Assembly: GCF_009017415.1 (NCBI RefSeq)
Contig: NC_092408.1
Span: 3,906,001-3,970,000, forward strand
Source: Aspergillus flavus
Lineage: Eukaryota > Ascomycota > Eurotiomycetes > Eurotiales > Aspergillaceae
Length of the DNA: 64,000 nucleotides
Direction of reading: 5' to 3'
Part shown: one piece after another, positions 34,790-47,798 of the stretch
Position numbering within the stretch: the first letter of the stretch is position 1
How the letters are laid out: each line of letters begins with the position of its first letter
Made by a program: the position numbers and the translations under genes
Notes under the pieces: generated by a model
What the model saw: only the letters and a program-made list of their open reading frames with translations
Database searches by the model: none
What the model was told of the DNA's origin: nothing

Positions 34790-37700
34790 GGGGAGGACAT
34801 TGGTCGGGCGTGCACGACGACAGGAGGATTGAAGATTGAGGCCAGAGAGGGCAGGCTATGGTTGGTGCGTTTTTTCCACTTCAGGCGCGCAACGACGAAA
34901 AGGTCAGGTAGAGGGGGGTGAGGATCTGGCGTCAACGAGTTAGAGAATGGAGTCACTATTGGAAAGACAAAACGTACTCAAGCCGCATTAGCCACGTTTT
35001 GGAAGAAGGACACCTTACAGGCTGGAAATTAAGCGCAGCCACCGGAGATGATAGGCATCGGTAATGGGGGTACAATGCAAGTGTTATCGGATCGGGGAGG
35101 TTTAGAGTGGGATGCTTGGGAGGTATGTATGGAATTGAGTATAAATTAATCAGGATTGGGTTTCGGGGAGGTGGAGAGGAGGGGTGGGAAGGTAAGGTAA
35201 AACGAGCAGCACTACGGAGTACAAGTCGTTTCTAAGAGGGTAAGTAAGAGCACGCTGGACGAGGTACGGATGGAGTAGCAAGGCCCGGTATGTTGAGGTA
35301 AAGCACTAGAAAGAACAGTTACCGGGGGAGTGTTCTTAGTGGTAAAAGAGAGTTGAGTTGCAAGGGTAAAGTCACTAAAGAAGAAAAGCAGTTGGTCGAG
35401 AAATGACGCGGATCTTCGTCACCGCCTTTAGTGGGTCCCAGGATAAAAAGAAAATAAAATAGAAAAAAACAGAAAAAGAAAAAGTAAAAACAAGTTTAAT
35501 GAAGAAAAGGGAATAGCAGCGTTCTTAAAAGATACAAGAAAAAGAAGAGAGTTTACAGCGATGTCAAGATAACAACAGGGGGGGAATGCAGAAACAATGA
35601 TCACGGGGCTTGGTATCGCTTTCAACTGCATACAAATGCGAAGACAAAGGACGGAAAAGTAAGCTGTACTTTTTGGTACAAAATAAAAAATTAAACTATA
35701 GGGGGATATCGAAAGGATGGCAGAAGAATATGAAATTGGAAGTACTCTCTCTGTACAAGAAAAGGGATCATGAAGTCACCGAAGAGGAGCATCTTGTTCC
35801 CACTTGGGACTGAGGAAATGAAAGATAAGCCAATCACCGGTGATAGCAGTAGTAATAAGAATGGGGACATTCCCCCAAAACAGAAGGGGTGGTCATCTGT
35901 TCCATACTGTTCCGGGTAATCTTGATTCCCATCCAGTCCGAGGCAGTAAGGATACCCAAGCTATTGGAAACTTCTGTGGATACGCCACTTCTCTGGGGTA
36001 TTACTGTACTAGTACCAGCCATCATCCAGCCCCAATAGTAGTACTAGACTACTAGTCTATCTACTCCTCAGACTATCTTGCTAATAGCTTTAACGGCGAT
36101 GTTGAAGTATTATTGTTCAGATACCACAATGCTCAACAGTCATCATGATGTGTCCAATTTCCTCCGAGAAAATTGGAGTGAAACATTTGATTTGCATACA
36201 TGATATGGATACATCCCTTTGCATATGATAGAGAGAAAATCAAATCTTGACGACGAACCAAACGTCGTTCCAGTGAATCGGAGATCTCGGAATGCAGACC
36301 CCGTCAAATCAACAATAGTTCTCAAGAATGACCCGTATAACTTAACTATTGAATGGGGGAGGGATTCGATTGAATTTTGCTCTTGGGCAAATAATGAAAA
36401 CACTCAAAGTTCCACGGAGTTTTCATTGGACAACCTTGCGTGCGAGGGTAAGTATAGGTAGCAATTAGGTCTCGGTACTCAAATTTTCGGTCACCCACAA
36501 GACTTCTAAAATTCTCTACTACTAATACTCATGGGTATTATCATCATTCTCCAACGGACCGCCCCTTAGGATCTACATATTCCAATTACTAGCCATAACG
36601 TAACGGTGATATGGGGTTATATTCCATCTCCATTCCTTCCATTCCACTTCATCTCCACATCCACATGATCGGATCAGCCCCAACCTGCCAATCATTGAAC
36701 AACGTGATCGACTTGCTTGGCCATGGTACCTTCTGGCAGACGGATGATAAGGCATCAACATTTTTGAGACTCTTGGGTTCACCGTCTTATCTATATACCA
36801 TGGAAATAAACATACCTAGTCGATTCCTTCCTCCTTGCAGCCGGAGTTTTACCCGTTCCTCCCGCTTTTCCTCTGAGACAGTACCACTTGGTTGAATTCC
36901 CAACACAACGCTATGCCAAGTGTTTATACCTAGGGAGTACCTTCAAGGCTTCCAACGAGTACCACCACATCTAGAAATTGACCAATGCGATGCCGTTTAC
37001 CCGCGCCTCGGTAGGACATGGCTGACTCCCATGGATGATCATCCGTGAGGTCCAAGAAAGGGGAACCCTACTATATTTGTCAGAACCCAACGCCTAGACG
37101 GCTTCCTCGGTGACACGGTTTTTCTTGGTCTTTAACGGACCGTTTTCCGAGAGTAAAACTCAAAGTCTTGGTCCTCCAGTCATTGAGCTTTCCATTACCA
37201 AATCCAAAAGTAAAAAGAATCGCTCCAGGTGAGCGAAGACCTTCCACGTGATCCTATCATTCACTTGCTGCCCGAATTCGAGTCATTGTTCGGGGAACCA
37301 CGCTTTGGGAAGTAGTTCACTATCTCCAGCTTTGCCGGTGAATTAGGCTATCAGTAAAATGAAAAATAGCGGAAGCAATTCCTAAATGATGTGTCAGGGA
37401 CCTTAAAGCACAAAGGTGTATAAAGGTCTACAGACTCAAGCCATGGTTCTTGGAGAGACAGATACATGCACGAATGGATATATGGATCAATACCAAACAT
37501 TATCCCATTTGCTACCTATAAGCTGGTCATTTTGGGCAATGGATATGACACCTGCAGTCTGATGGATTCTCTTTTGTATCAGCTAACTACATTGAAATAG
37601 GACCCAACGGAACTATTGCCCAGGTGTCTAATGTTCTATCATACCGTTGAAGTGGTTCTACCACGAACAATAAACACAAATCCTTTCTTGTTCCAAACAA

Positions 37701-40113
37701 TTGCTCTCAATAGGATCAAAACGGTAGCCCTACTCTCTAGGCCACATTGAACAGCCATATCTTCCATTGCTTGAAGGTGAGCCTGCGAGCAAGAAAACAA
37801 AGTGCTTTCGAAAAGCCATCGATTAGTTAACAACTAGATAGCATTAGAACAAACGATCTTTGTAAACTAATTGGGCCAATGCAGTAGGGATACTCGTGCA
37901 GTAACTGATGTACAGATAGATACATAGTTGAAGCTTGAGCTCATTTTAAAAGCTGCGACTCTGACATCTATGCGATAAGCTCCTCGCCGATTCCGCAGGC
38001 GCCCGCTGACAGCAGTGAACAATCACATTGCATACACTAAGACATCGCTATTGAGGCCAACTCAAGTCTCATATCAGTCAACTCTACTGACCATACCCAA
38101 ATTTTAAAGTAAAAGCAACCTTGCTTTGAGGAAGGTGGCATATTTGGTTTATTTCTGTTATGTGCCATGGCCTGGATTGGCGAGCCTCCGTCATTGACGA
38201 ACTCCTCGTTTGTCTACCTTGTGTATAGTACCACGGATTATCACCCTACCATATTCAGCAAAGCGGATATGTCTCAGTTTGACTCTGCAGTATCGAAAGG
38301 CTCCTATTTCCTGTTACTCATTCGACTCGTTAGTCTACGGACTTCAGGCTGGCTCGCCGGATATTTTCCATGGGCGGCTGATTTAGGTGCTTGATTTAAA
38401 CAATGAACTCTGATCCGTCCCAAGTATACATACGGAGGAGTCACCTCTACCAGCGATTCTCCACCTCGACCAGAGTTGAATAACACCCACCACATTGAGC
38501 TTCATTTGAAAGCCCATCTACCTGGCTTCATAGAATTTCAAGGCAAATTTCGGCGGGTGACACCAAGTCATTAAGCCCTATTGAGTTCAACGAACTTCTC
38601 TTTGAGCCGTGTTTAGCTCATAGCCTATAATAACGCGGACAGATTGTACGGGTTAGCATTCGATATGCTTAAATAAATCCCCTGTTTACCGCTAGACTCA
38701 ATGCCGAGATATGCTCAACTGGAAAAGAGCATGGCTACTTCAAACCTCGCATTGCCTCATAATGGTTTTTTTGCTAGCCCGAGGAGAGGTTTCATCCAAC
38801 GTTCACTTCAACAAACACCTGAAGCCGTCGCTAGAGGGCATAAACAAGTAAGCCGTTGCTATACTGTTCCCGTAGTTACAGAGCTACAAATTGGCCGTGA
38901 CGCAGTAGCGTCTAGGGACCAGTGATAGTAGATGCCAGTGGACATTGTTACGATCTCTCGGAGATAACGTGGATAAAGTATTGGGCGCACTGATGATGTC
39001 ATTGGAATCAATCACAGCACAATTTCTGATTTGAGAACTATCAATCAAAATATATATAATGTTGAATATAAAGCAAGTTGGCCTTCAATATATGTGTCTT
39101 GAATATACGGTCTTAGTCAATTAAAGATATTTACTACTATAGCACGCATTGGGGAGCTCTACTTATATGTTCACATGAAAGTTGCGATAATCTCTGGGCT
39201 TCTCTGGCCTCCACTTTAGTATTCCTTCATGTAATCAAAAAGAATTGGTAAAAATATAGCCTTCTATAGTATAATAGAATTTAAGCTCAATTGTTCTGGG
39301 GTTTCTGTCGGAAATTCATTTGGTAAATTGAAGTTGCAGAACACGTGCGTTCTGGAGACCCGTGTTATTATATGTTTCAAGTTCTGCCTTTGTTTCTCTT
39401 ATTTACTCTACTAAATCTTTCTGCTTCCGGGTCAGAAAATCTTATAGGCGCCGGTTGAAGCTGCGGAACAGTCACATTGCGCGTACCAGGTAGTATGCAT
39501 TTCCTCCAATATCATTGGAACATGAGGCGTGATGCGCCGGGGCCGGCGATGTGACGAGAAGCAGTGACAGTCCAACGGCAGGTTCCGAACTACCGCCAAA
39601 CCAACAATAATCCCTACTGGCGTGAGAGCATGCAGCGCGAAAGCACACCCGAGCAGGGGTCGGGCGCAACGACAGCCCCTCTCATTCTGTATTCGAGCTT
39701 CTGGTACTCGTCTCCCCGCAGCACCACAATGGCGAGCGCTTTCTCTCCACCGTAAGTAAGACCTTATGGTTACACTTAATTACTGCCTGCCTCCTTCATT
39801 ATGGTCGCTTCTTCTAATTGTTTTCTTGAATATTTTCCTTACCTTCTGTTAACCCAGCCTCACTAATTTTTGATGCTGTCCAGTTCGATAAGGATCCGGG
39901 GCTTGCACATGTTTACCCCATATGTAGATGTAGATCTTTTCGAAAGACTGCTTGAGCGCGAAGGGACCGTGATTAGCCACACAATCTTCAATCATTACAG
40001 GAAATTTTTGCAAAGCCTCTCTACAATTTGACTTGCACAAACCGACCCCGATTTTATATACTAAGGCTCTCGGACCTCGCAACGGTACCCGTAACCGACA
40101 ACACATTGCCAAG
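34790..40113. other. Long gene-free interval between kcs1 and the PLAC8 gene
   Basis: Over 5 kb, divergent promoters at both ends. Near kcs1 there is a long purine/A-rich stretch (about 35440-35540) and a TACGGAGTA motif at 35213-35221; a long 5' leader for kcs1 is plausible. Short frames such as 36219-36461, 38167-38394 and 38701-38925 do not resemble proteins I know and lack splice partners that extend them. At 39752 a perfect GTAAGT donor with a CAG acceptor at 39857 would make a 106-nt intron in a 5' leader of the PLAC8 gene. Otherwise I see nothing. Confidence 0.45.
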
Positions 40114-41216
40114 ATGCACAGGCAGCTACGCTTGGATACCTCCGTTGGGGGGAATCAGCGATATTCCTTTATTGAGACGCCACTGGAAATGCATGCTTCT
40201 GGGTTACGAAATGGTCAACAGCAGCAAGAAATACCACCGTCGCAACCATTAACAGTACCCAATCCTGATACTGCCCCGGCCCAGGCTGCAGCAGAGCAAG
40301 AACAACCACAACGCCTACCACTGTTGAATGAGAAGGCACAGTATGTGCGGCAAGAAGCGGTGGCTCCTGGTAACCTAGGTGGACCGAATCCTGAAGAGCA
40401 TCCTGCTATCTCTGCCCCTTATGCCGATGCGGTGCCTCAACCGGTTCAGCAACACGATGCAGTTGTGCCGGACTACTCGTATGCCGTACCACCTCCAAAC
40501 TCCCCAGGACCACTTCCGACCAAGACCTATCCAGAAACCCCAGCGCAAGTAGCCCAGATACATACTATGGCTATTGCACCGGACACAAATCCCCTACAGT
40601 CTCCACAGGTACCCTATTTTCCTGGGCCACCGACGGCCTCAGGGACATCCTACACACCATTGGCAGACGATGTTGCGGCCTACCATCAGCCAGGCCAGGT
40701 ATCGCACCCTAATCAACATATAGTAGGCGGAACATGGAGTCATGACATGTGCGATTGTTCAAGTATTTGGACCTGTTGCCTTGGGATGGTGTGTCCTTGT
40801 GTATTGTATGGGAAGACGCAGTATCGTCTTTCGCAGATGTCAAGGAAAGAAGACCCGACAAACATGTTAGGTCATGAGACATGTAATGGGTCATGTACAG
40901 CGATGGCTCTCTTGTGTGGTTGTCAATGTGAGCACTACTATTCCACGATCTCGCTTACTGGATGCTAACGGTTTCTATAGGGCTCATGGCGACAATTCAA
41001 CATAGACGAACCCGCAAAGCGTATGGGATTCGAGGAGACATTGCATCGGACTGTGTTAGAGCGACCTGTTGTACATGCTGCACTCTCATACAGGACGAAA
41101 AAGAGATCAAGAAACGTGAGGAAGAGCGTGCGAATGCAGCCAGAGCTACAGGAGCAACCCTCGTATCACCGTACTTGGCGCCTCCGCAGATGGCATACGG
41201 TCCTTTGTCGCGATAA
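40114..41216 (+). CDS. PLAC8-family cysteine-rich protein
   Basis: PLAC8 (placenta-specific 8 / Fcr1-type) family, small Cys-rich membrane-associated proteins; relatives act in cadmium export or cell-size control, but fungal roles are mostly unknown. Exons 40114-40927 and 40981-41216, 349 residues. Residues 1-205 are Pro/Gln/Ala-rich and disordered (many PxxP). The PLAC8 domain (about 205-325) has WSHDMCDCSS, the diagnostic CCLGMVCPCVLYGK, GSCTAMALLCGCQW across the splice junction, IRGDIASDCVRATCCTCCTLIQDEKEI; a charged amphipathic segment and a Pro-rich end follow. The ATG at 40114 has a good context (AAG ATG); an upstream extension would need a TTG start. Confidence 0.9.
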
Positions 41217-42129
41217 GCGAGATGACCTTGATATTGCAATTTTCGTGAGGCGTGGACGAGATGATAACGCTCTGACTTTGGTCTGGACGGCGGCCTCCGT
41301 CGAGACGCATTACTTATTGGCATTTGTGTTCATTCACCCTCTTCGCTAAATACCCAGTATAGCGTTCTACTCCTTGAAGGTCTATTTGTGTCTTATACAG
41401 GACTTCCGGCCGGATTTGCAGTTAATGATTCATAACGATTCACATTAGTTTTGTAGCCATGTGGGGTCTTGGCGTTGTTTGAAATGATTCCCTTGCATAT
41501 AGCGGTCAGTTTGCTTCGGTGTGATATTGGGCTTTTGTAGTTCGAGTGTGTGGCCTTTTTGTGTATATACAACCCTCGGACAACTTGTATTTAAGGATGG
41601 ACGACGCAACATAGATTCCACTCGGAAAGATTCGAAGAAACAAAGTTCTTGCTACAAAATGCGGGCAGAACGTGGTCGGTTGATCATCGACATCTTTGTT
41701 AGGCGGTGACGCCAATGGCCGACATCTGGACCGCAGTGGCGGATCCTTAAGGCGTTCAGCGTTATGGAGTGAACTCTCATTGAAAATGTACCACTCTCTG
41801 ACCCCGACCTCCGCTCGCACCTATCTCAACCGATTAGTGTTTCAACAATTTGCATCGCCTCGTTCGATTTATCTGCATATACAGCTTTGATTGGATTCGT
41901 GTACTCGAATCTTGTGCTCCTTGCCATCGCGCCTTTTTTGTCACTCCCCGATCCGCCTTTCGGCATCTACTCTTCAAGTTCTCGGTTGAGCACGCGGGGC
42001 CAATGGAGGTTTGAAAGCTAACTTGGATGCTTCCTCTGCTGGGAATGGTGAGAGTAACTCGGATGGTCCTGTGGCATATATGAGTGACTACAACCGCGTG
42101 GTCTATCTGCTCAGGTTGACCGTCCGACC
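41217..42129. other. Intergenic region PLAC8 to palH
   Basis: About 910 bases with the PLAC8 3' flank and the palH promoter. Frames on either strand (for example 41506-41820 minus) have no supporting features. Confidence 0.5.
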
Positions 42130-44574
42130 ATGGGGGATGACGTTCGTCTAGCCCCTCGCCAGATATGGGCACAACCGACAACGTCTTCTACGAAGACTTA
42201 CCAACCCGGATGTACTCCATTTGTGCTCCCCAGTGAAGGTATGCTGCAAATGAAGATGTGGTTCTGCACGAAGTCACTCCCGTGCAAGAATTTGGTTGCC
42301 TGAGTTATCTGGTCTTTGAAATCTGGCTAATATGACCGTGTGTGAACGTTTTTAGGTTACATTTATCTGAATCTCTCTTACTCGATAGCTCTATCAGAAA
42401 ATGCCGTTTTTGAGCCAGTCTGCACGAGTACGGCGACCGCGTCGAGAGGTCCATCTCCAATGCTCGATACCCGTGACCCCTTTTACGCCTCGGTGACTCC
42501 CCAATTATATGCTATCGGCTGCGCAACAGTAGTTAGCTACCTTCTCGTCATTATTCTTCTTATAACGCCACGCACGTTTTATGTTGGTGGCCCTGGTGGT
42601 GGGGCCAATTTCCTAGGTCGCCATGGCATGATCAGTGGCTCCTATAGCGGCAATTCCTCGGTGGTGGGGGTTGGTGGCCGGCCATGGCTGCAGAAAGTAG
42701 CTGCGCTGCTCGTTGCTATATCGTTGACAATTGCGACTGCCGATTCATTCAAGGTGGCCGAGGACCAGTATATACACGGCTACTCTGATGCCGATGCGCT
42801 TGCCTCAGAGGTCATTGACGGCATGGAAATTCGCGTTATCAGAGTCATATCGAGCACTTTTCTCTGGCTTGCCCAGGTCCAAACCCTGATTCGACTCTTC
42901 CCTCGACACAAAGAGAAGGTCATGATTAAATGGGCCGGTTTCGCCTTGATTGTGTTGGACACGATATTCAGCATTTTGGATAAATTCCTGGTCCAGAGCA
43001 ACACTACAAGGCCTCGATTATATGAAGATGCAATACCCGCACTCAGTTATCTTTTTGAGCTTGCTCTTAATTTGCTCTATGCGGCATGGGTTATCTTCTA
43101 CTCGCTATCCAAACATCGTTTCGCGTTCTTCCACCCGAAGATGAGGAATATCTGCCTGGTGGCCCTCTTATCCTTATGCGCGGTTCTAATACCAGTTGTG
43201 TTTTTCGTTCTGGATATCGCAAAGCCGGAGGTCGCTGGCTGGGGTACATACATCAGGTGGGTTGGATCGGCGGCAGCCAGTGTTGTGGTTTGGGAATGGG
43301 TAGAACGCATTGAAGCATTAGAACGAGATGAAAGGAAGGATGGTATACTCGGCAGGGAGATTTTCGATGGCGATGAAATGCTTGAAGTGACCCCTTCTGA
43401 AGAAGTCGATTGGCCTCGCCAAAACAATAGGAATGACAGAGGAGGAGGTACAGGCACATCTTCAGGATGGGGAGGAATGATGGGGTTGACTCAACGCCCA
43501 TTGCGCACTCGAGTTGGTCATCCTGGGGGCCGTAACCGGCAGACTCGTGCTGACACACAAAACCCTGCCATTTCCAATGACCCCCGTCACCGGGGAGCAG
43601 CCCGGCCTACTCCACCGCCCGCTGCTGTTACACCTGTCAGCCGGGCGGACACCACGAGCGCTGCCAGCACCGTGTACAATGTACATTACCATCCTGTCTC
43701 CAGCCCTACACCGCCGGTCGCAATGCCGCATATGGAAGAAGAAAATGAAGCCGACGACTATGGCGATGTTGCCGTCAAGGAACTGGAAACCGCCGTAGAG
43801 GAGCATCGATCAAATTCGGCTCATGAGCGCGTCTCAGCGGAGCAGACCAGGGAAGAGTCGCCCCAGATTATCAACGTGGACGACCGATGGCGGACTATAC
43901 TCAACCCCTTCAGGCGCAGGCGTGCGTCTCTACCTAAGGAAGTTGCTTCAGCACAAGCGGAAGAGGAACAGGAGGACCCTAGTAGAGATGGAGATGAGTT
44001 GTACCACGGGGAGACTAGCGAGCAGGAGTCGTCGCGACCCGTGGTCAATCGTTTATTTGCACTCAATCGCAAACCGAGGCCCGGCTCTGGACGGCAAGGT
44101 TCTGATACTCCGTTGCCGGTTACGGTCATCCCCGCCAGGCGTCGCGGCCAGCACACATGGTCACCCGAGTGGTTCACGGAGTCCAGTCTTCTTGAGCCAT
44201 CCCCAGGTCAGCGACCCCGACCAAATCGCACTGACTTACCGGTAAGGGTAATACAACCACAGGCTCGCACAGCTGCGCCTTGGGCAACGCCCAACGAAGG
44301 AGAATTCGGTTATGGCGAATATGAATTACGTTATGACCCTGAAGCGGCAGCGCTTGTGGGACCTGGTGAATCTCATCCTTATCCGCTGTCGACTGATAAC
44401 GCTTATTATGATACAAACGTCGATCCTGAAAGACCCTCCGTTGCTGAAAGGTATCGCCCAACTCAAGAGTTAGATCAGTCTGCGCCTGAGCGGTTGCAAT
44501 CACCACAACATCCTCAGCCGACCAATTCACCGAATGACAGTCAGGCCACCAATGAAAATTCTAGACCTCGGTGA
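42130..44574 (+). CDS. palH: pH-response sensor protein PalH (Rim21 homologue)
   Basis: Plasma-membrane sensor of the fungal Pal/Rim ambient-pH pathway, which with PalI, the arrestin PalF and ESCRT leads to PacC processing at alkaline pH. Two exons: 42130-42238 and 42356-44574, 775 residues. The first exon would be missed without splicing: ATG at 42130 gives an N-terminal extracellular segment containing GCTPFVLPSEG, joined to YIYLNLSYSIALSENAVFEP and then DTRDPFYASVTPQLYAIG. Seven hydrophobic helices follow between about residues 85 and 340 (including VVSYLLVIILLITPRTFYVG, the loop GGPGGGANFLGRHGMISG, and WLQKVAALLVAISLTIA), then a long hydrophilic C-terminal tail of about 430 residues, the PalF-binding side. 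Length and order fit Aspergillus PalH. Confidence 0.94.
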
Positions 44575-45612
44575 GGATTTTGGGGCTCATTTTCTAGTCC
44601 ATATTTCCTTGGCGGACCGCGCATTTGTCCGTCTGAGTTAGACGATTTATGATGATCCTTATCGTCGATTTTCTTTCTATTTACATTAATCTTTGATATA
44701 TTCTTGGGTTAGCGGGAGTATCGCTGGATGTATCTGTCGGGGGCCTTGCTTTTCTTGATCTTCTTTCTTTTCTTCCTCTTTTTATTCTATCAGGACTGGT
44801 ATAGGGCACCGGCATAAGTTTGCGGCATTGGGAAGAGTTTATGGTTAATACACTGCCATCCGATGGTTTGAGCAAGGTTTCAATACAGTGGCGAAACGGG
44901 TGTTTGGTGCACAAAAGATACCCATGGGATTTACGTATCAAGATATACTTACTACCATTATATATGCTGTACATGCTAATCTGATTTCATTTGGTTGGAC
45001 TGACGCAGATTCTTTTCCCTAGAGCCGGGTAGAAACACTTGGGATCACTTTAAGACTAGCTTGACGAGAAGTTTAGTACTTTATCCCTAAGTTTAAATTT
45101 CGGATTGACTTCTTGATTCGCTTAGCTCCTGTAGTATCGCTTTTAAGCTAAAGATATTCTCGTATTCTTGATGCGGGCCACTAGTAGTTTCACTACTGGC
45201 TTACGTGGAGACTCTGCCTAAACTTCGTTACATCCCAAAGATACTAGAAAATAGACATCGAGAGTGTCTTGAGGGAAAACGGATCGAATGTGTGAAATTC
45301 CTCAAATTGACCTAAAGAGATTTCGACGAAGAGCGACCGGAGTATTCCAATCTAAGGGAACCATTTTCCGGAGGTGGTCAGGGTCTTCTTTGTGGACTCT
45401 GGTCTTTGAGCTGATCGGCGCGGCTTAGCTTCACGAGGAAACCTTCGCGTGGTCCAAGAGAAAAATAAGGCTCTCCACTCATATTTCTCCGCTCTCCGCC
45501 GACTGCCGTCATCGATCGATGCCTTACGCTGTACAACGCAGTGCACTCGCCCTCCTAATCCAACTCACTCGCTAGTCGATGCAGCGACATCATCGCCTCT
45601 GGGCGTCGCACC
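44575..45612. other. Intergenic region palH to F-box gene
   Basis: About 1 kb. The palH 3' flank and the promoter of the F-box gene. The middle (about 45000-45200) is AT-rich with many TA steps and looks degenerate. Nothing gene-like. Confidence 0.45.
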
Positions 45613-47798
45613 ATGGCGGCTGTCAATCGGAATATGTTTGACGCCAGCGTTACAACAGATCGACCGCGCGGAGCGTCGTTGATGGTTCTACCGTTGAATT
45701 TGATCGCGTCCATTATCTCCCACGTATGTCTTACTTAATCTTGTTGTGGAATGCGCAAGCGATCAAGCTAACTTGGAAAATCTAATCCTTACAGTTAGAA
45801 GATCCTGGCGACCTTGCTCGTCTATGCCGAACATGTCGAGTCCTCAACTACATGACGCTCCCGCAGCTCTACAAGAGCATTACCCTGACATCCTACGATA
45901 GGATCCGATACCGTGGGGATCAGCCGGAAGGAATGGGAAGCGCAAGCCCTTTCTCAATGGGCCTTAACGCCATTATCACCCGTCCTTACGCATCGCTGGT
46001 TCGGTCGCTGACGCTCCGGGGAAACTGGCGGGAGTCGGAGCTGGAAGAGCATGCGCGCATTGGTCGGGTGACAGATTCCTCCATGATGCTGAATATTGTG
46101 GTGCGGGCGGCTATCGATAAGATGAAAGAGCTGGAGAGCTTCAGCTGGGAGCTCAATACCAAGATGCTAGAAACCGTCTACCTCGGGCTGGCGCAACAAC
46201 CTAAGCTGACTTCGCTGACTATACGGTTCCCCTCGAGCCGTCACCCTCGACCGACGATCGTCATACCCCCAATGCCTCATCTGCGGCGCTTGGAAATCAC
46301 CGATATCGACCCTCTCTGCTACCCAGACGACATTTCGACTCTGCTTTGGAAGTCTAAGAAGTTGCAAGAACTCAACCTGCACTGGTCACCTCGAATGAGG
46401 GAAGAGCAAGAGCCCAGCGTCATGGTCCATGACTACTTCCGCAAATGCATATCGGCAAAGCAGCCTCTTCGAGTCAAGAAGATAGGGCTTCGGAATTTGT
46501 ACGCTCTTCATACCGAAGAGTTCAATCTTGCGTTCGATCAAACCATAGTCGAAGATGTCACCATCCTTACTAATGTCAAATCGGACGACTGCAACTTCAT
46601 GAACACATTTGTTGACAGTACCTGGCCGATTTCTCCGCCTCATATCATCAGGATCAAGAGCATTAGACAGGATCGTTTCAATAGAAGGCATGCGGACTTC
46701 CTAGGGAATTTCACTGGATTGGAAAGATTGTATTTCGTCAATGCAACGCCCAATCCGAACGATATGAGATCACCCAAGCACTTGGAATATCCAGCCCCGA
46801 CCCCACCCTTTGTGGACCATAATCATAACAACCCAGGCAGTGCTCCAGCCTATACTCCCGACACCACCCCATCTTGTTCTCCCGGATTGCAGGCCAGCAT
46901 CCGTGATGCCTACCTCAATAACATAATCATAAACCACGCTGCAACTCTACGACATCTCTTGCTCCCTTCCTACTGGCCGCTATCATCAAATACGATTGCG
47001 CGTATTGTTCACTCTAGCCCGCAACTTGAGCAGCTTGCTTTTGCAACAGAATTTTCCAGCATGGAGACACTAGGGCTACTGCTCCCATTCCTCCGTAACC
47101 TAGTTGCTGTGCGCCTTTTAGTTCCAACCGGTGCTACGTCGTCGCCGCAGACGCCACGGCCACCGAAAGCGAGCTTGGGGCGCTTATCGTCATGTCCGGC
47201 GGAAGATGTATTCGCATCCGCATTATCTCTCGCAGATATCGTGGAAGCCGACGACGATATTCTTATTGAAAAGTTCTCTGAATCGCTCGCGGATCCACAG
47301 GTATTCAGTCAGCTGAGATTTTTCGGTTTCGGCTGGAAAGCATTCGAGCTGTTGGACTACTATACAATCCCCGCTGTCCCTCCCCTTGAGCGTACCGTTG
47401 AATCCCAATCACAATCCCCGGCCGATCTAGTGGGCGAGGAGGTCAATGGATGTCGAGAGCCTTACCAAAATGGATTGTCACATAAAGACGACGGAACAGG
47501 TGCCTCCAGTATATTGACTCCAGCCCCAGTCTGTCAAACCCCGCCCCTAGGGCCAGCACCGAGGACAAGCCAGACTCCTTCGTTGCTAGGCAAACGAAGG
47601 CGAGAACATGAGCTGAACCCAGGCGCACCACCTAAGAAGGGCATGTCGCGCGAAAATCCCATAGAGGTATCGGAGTTCAACACTTGTCTGCCAACAACAC
47701 TCACGAATGGCCGTGTATGGAGACGTCGGGTGCGACGGGTGGGCTGGGACGTTGTAAAACGCTACGAGATATGGGGCTTGGACACTCAAGAATTATGA
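45613..47798 (+). CDS. F-box protein with leucine-rich-like repeats
   Basis: Exons 45613-45723 and 45795-47798, 704 residues. The F-box spans the intron: MVLPLNLIASIISH joined to LEDPGDLARLCRTCRVLNYM (about 24-58), so the protein should recruit Skp1/SCF. Residues about 90-470 hold irregular leucine-rich stretches typical of fungal F-box/LRR proteins (SLTLRG, LRRLEITDIDPL, LQELNLHWSP, VKKIGLRNL, LERLYFVN, LRHLLLPSYWPL, LEQLAFATEF). A Pro/Ser/Thr-rich low-complexity region follows (about 560-640), then a basic C-terminal segment (WRRRVRRVGWDVVKRYEIWG). Substrate unknown. The start is the first ATG of the spliced frame. Confidence 0.85.

Noticed and set aside
36219..36461. 80-codon frame between kcs1 and the PLAC8 gene
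   Set aside because: No recognisable motif, no splice extension, and the region is otherwise non-coding.
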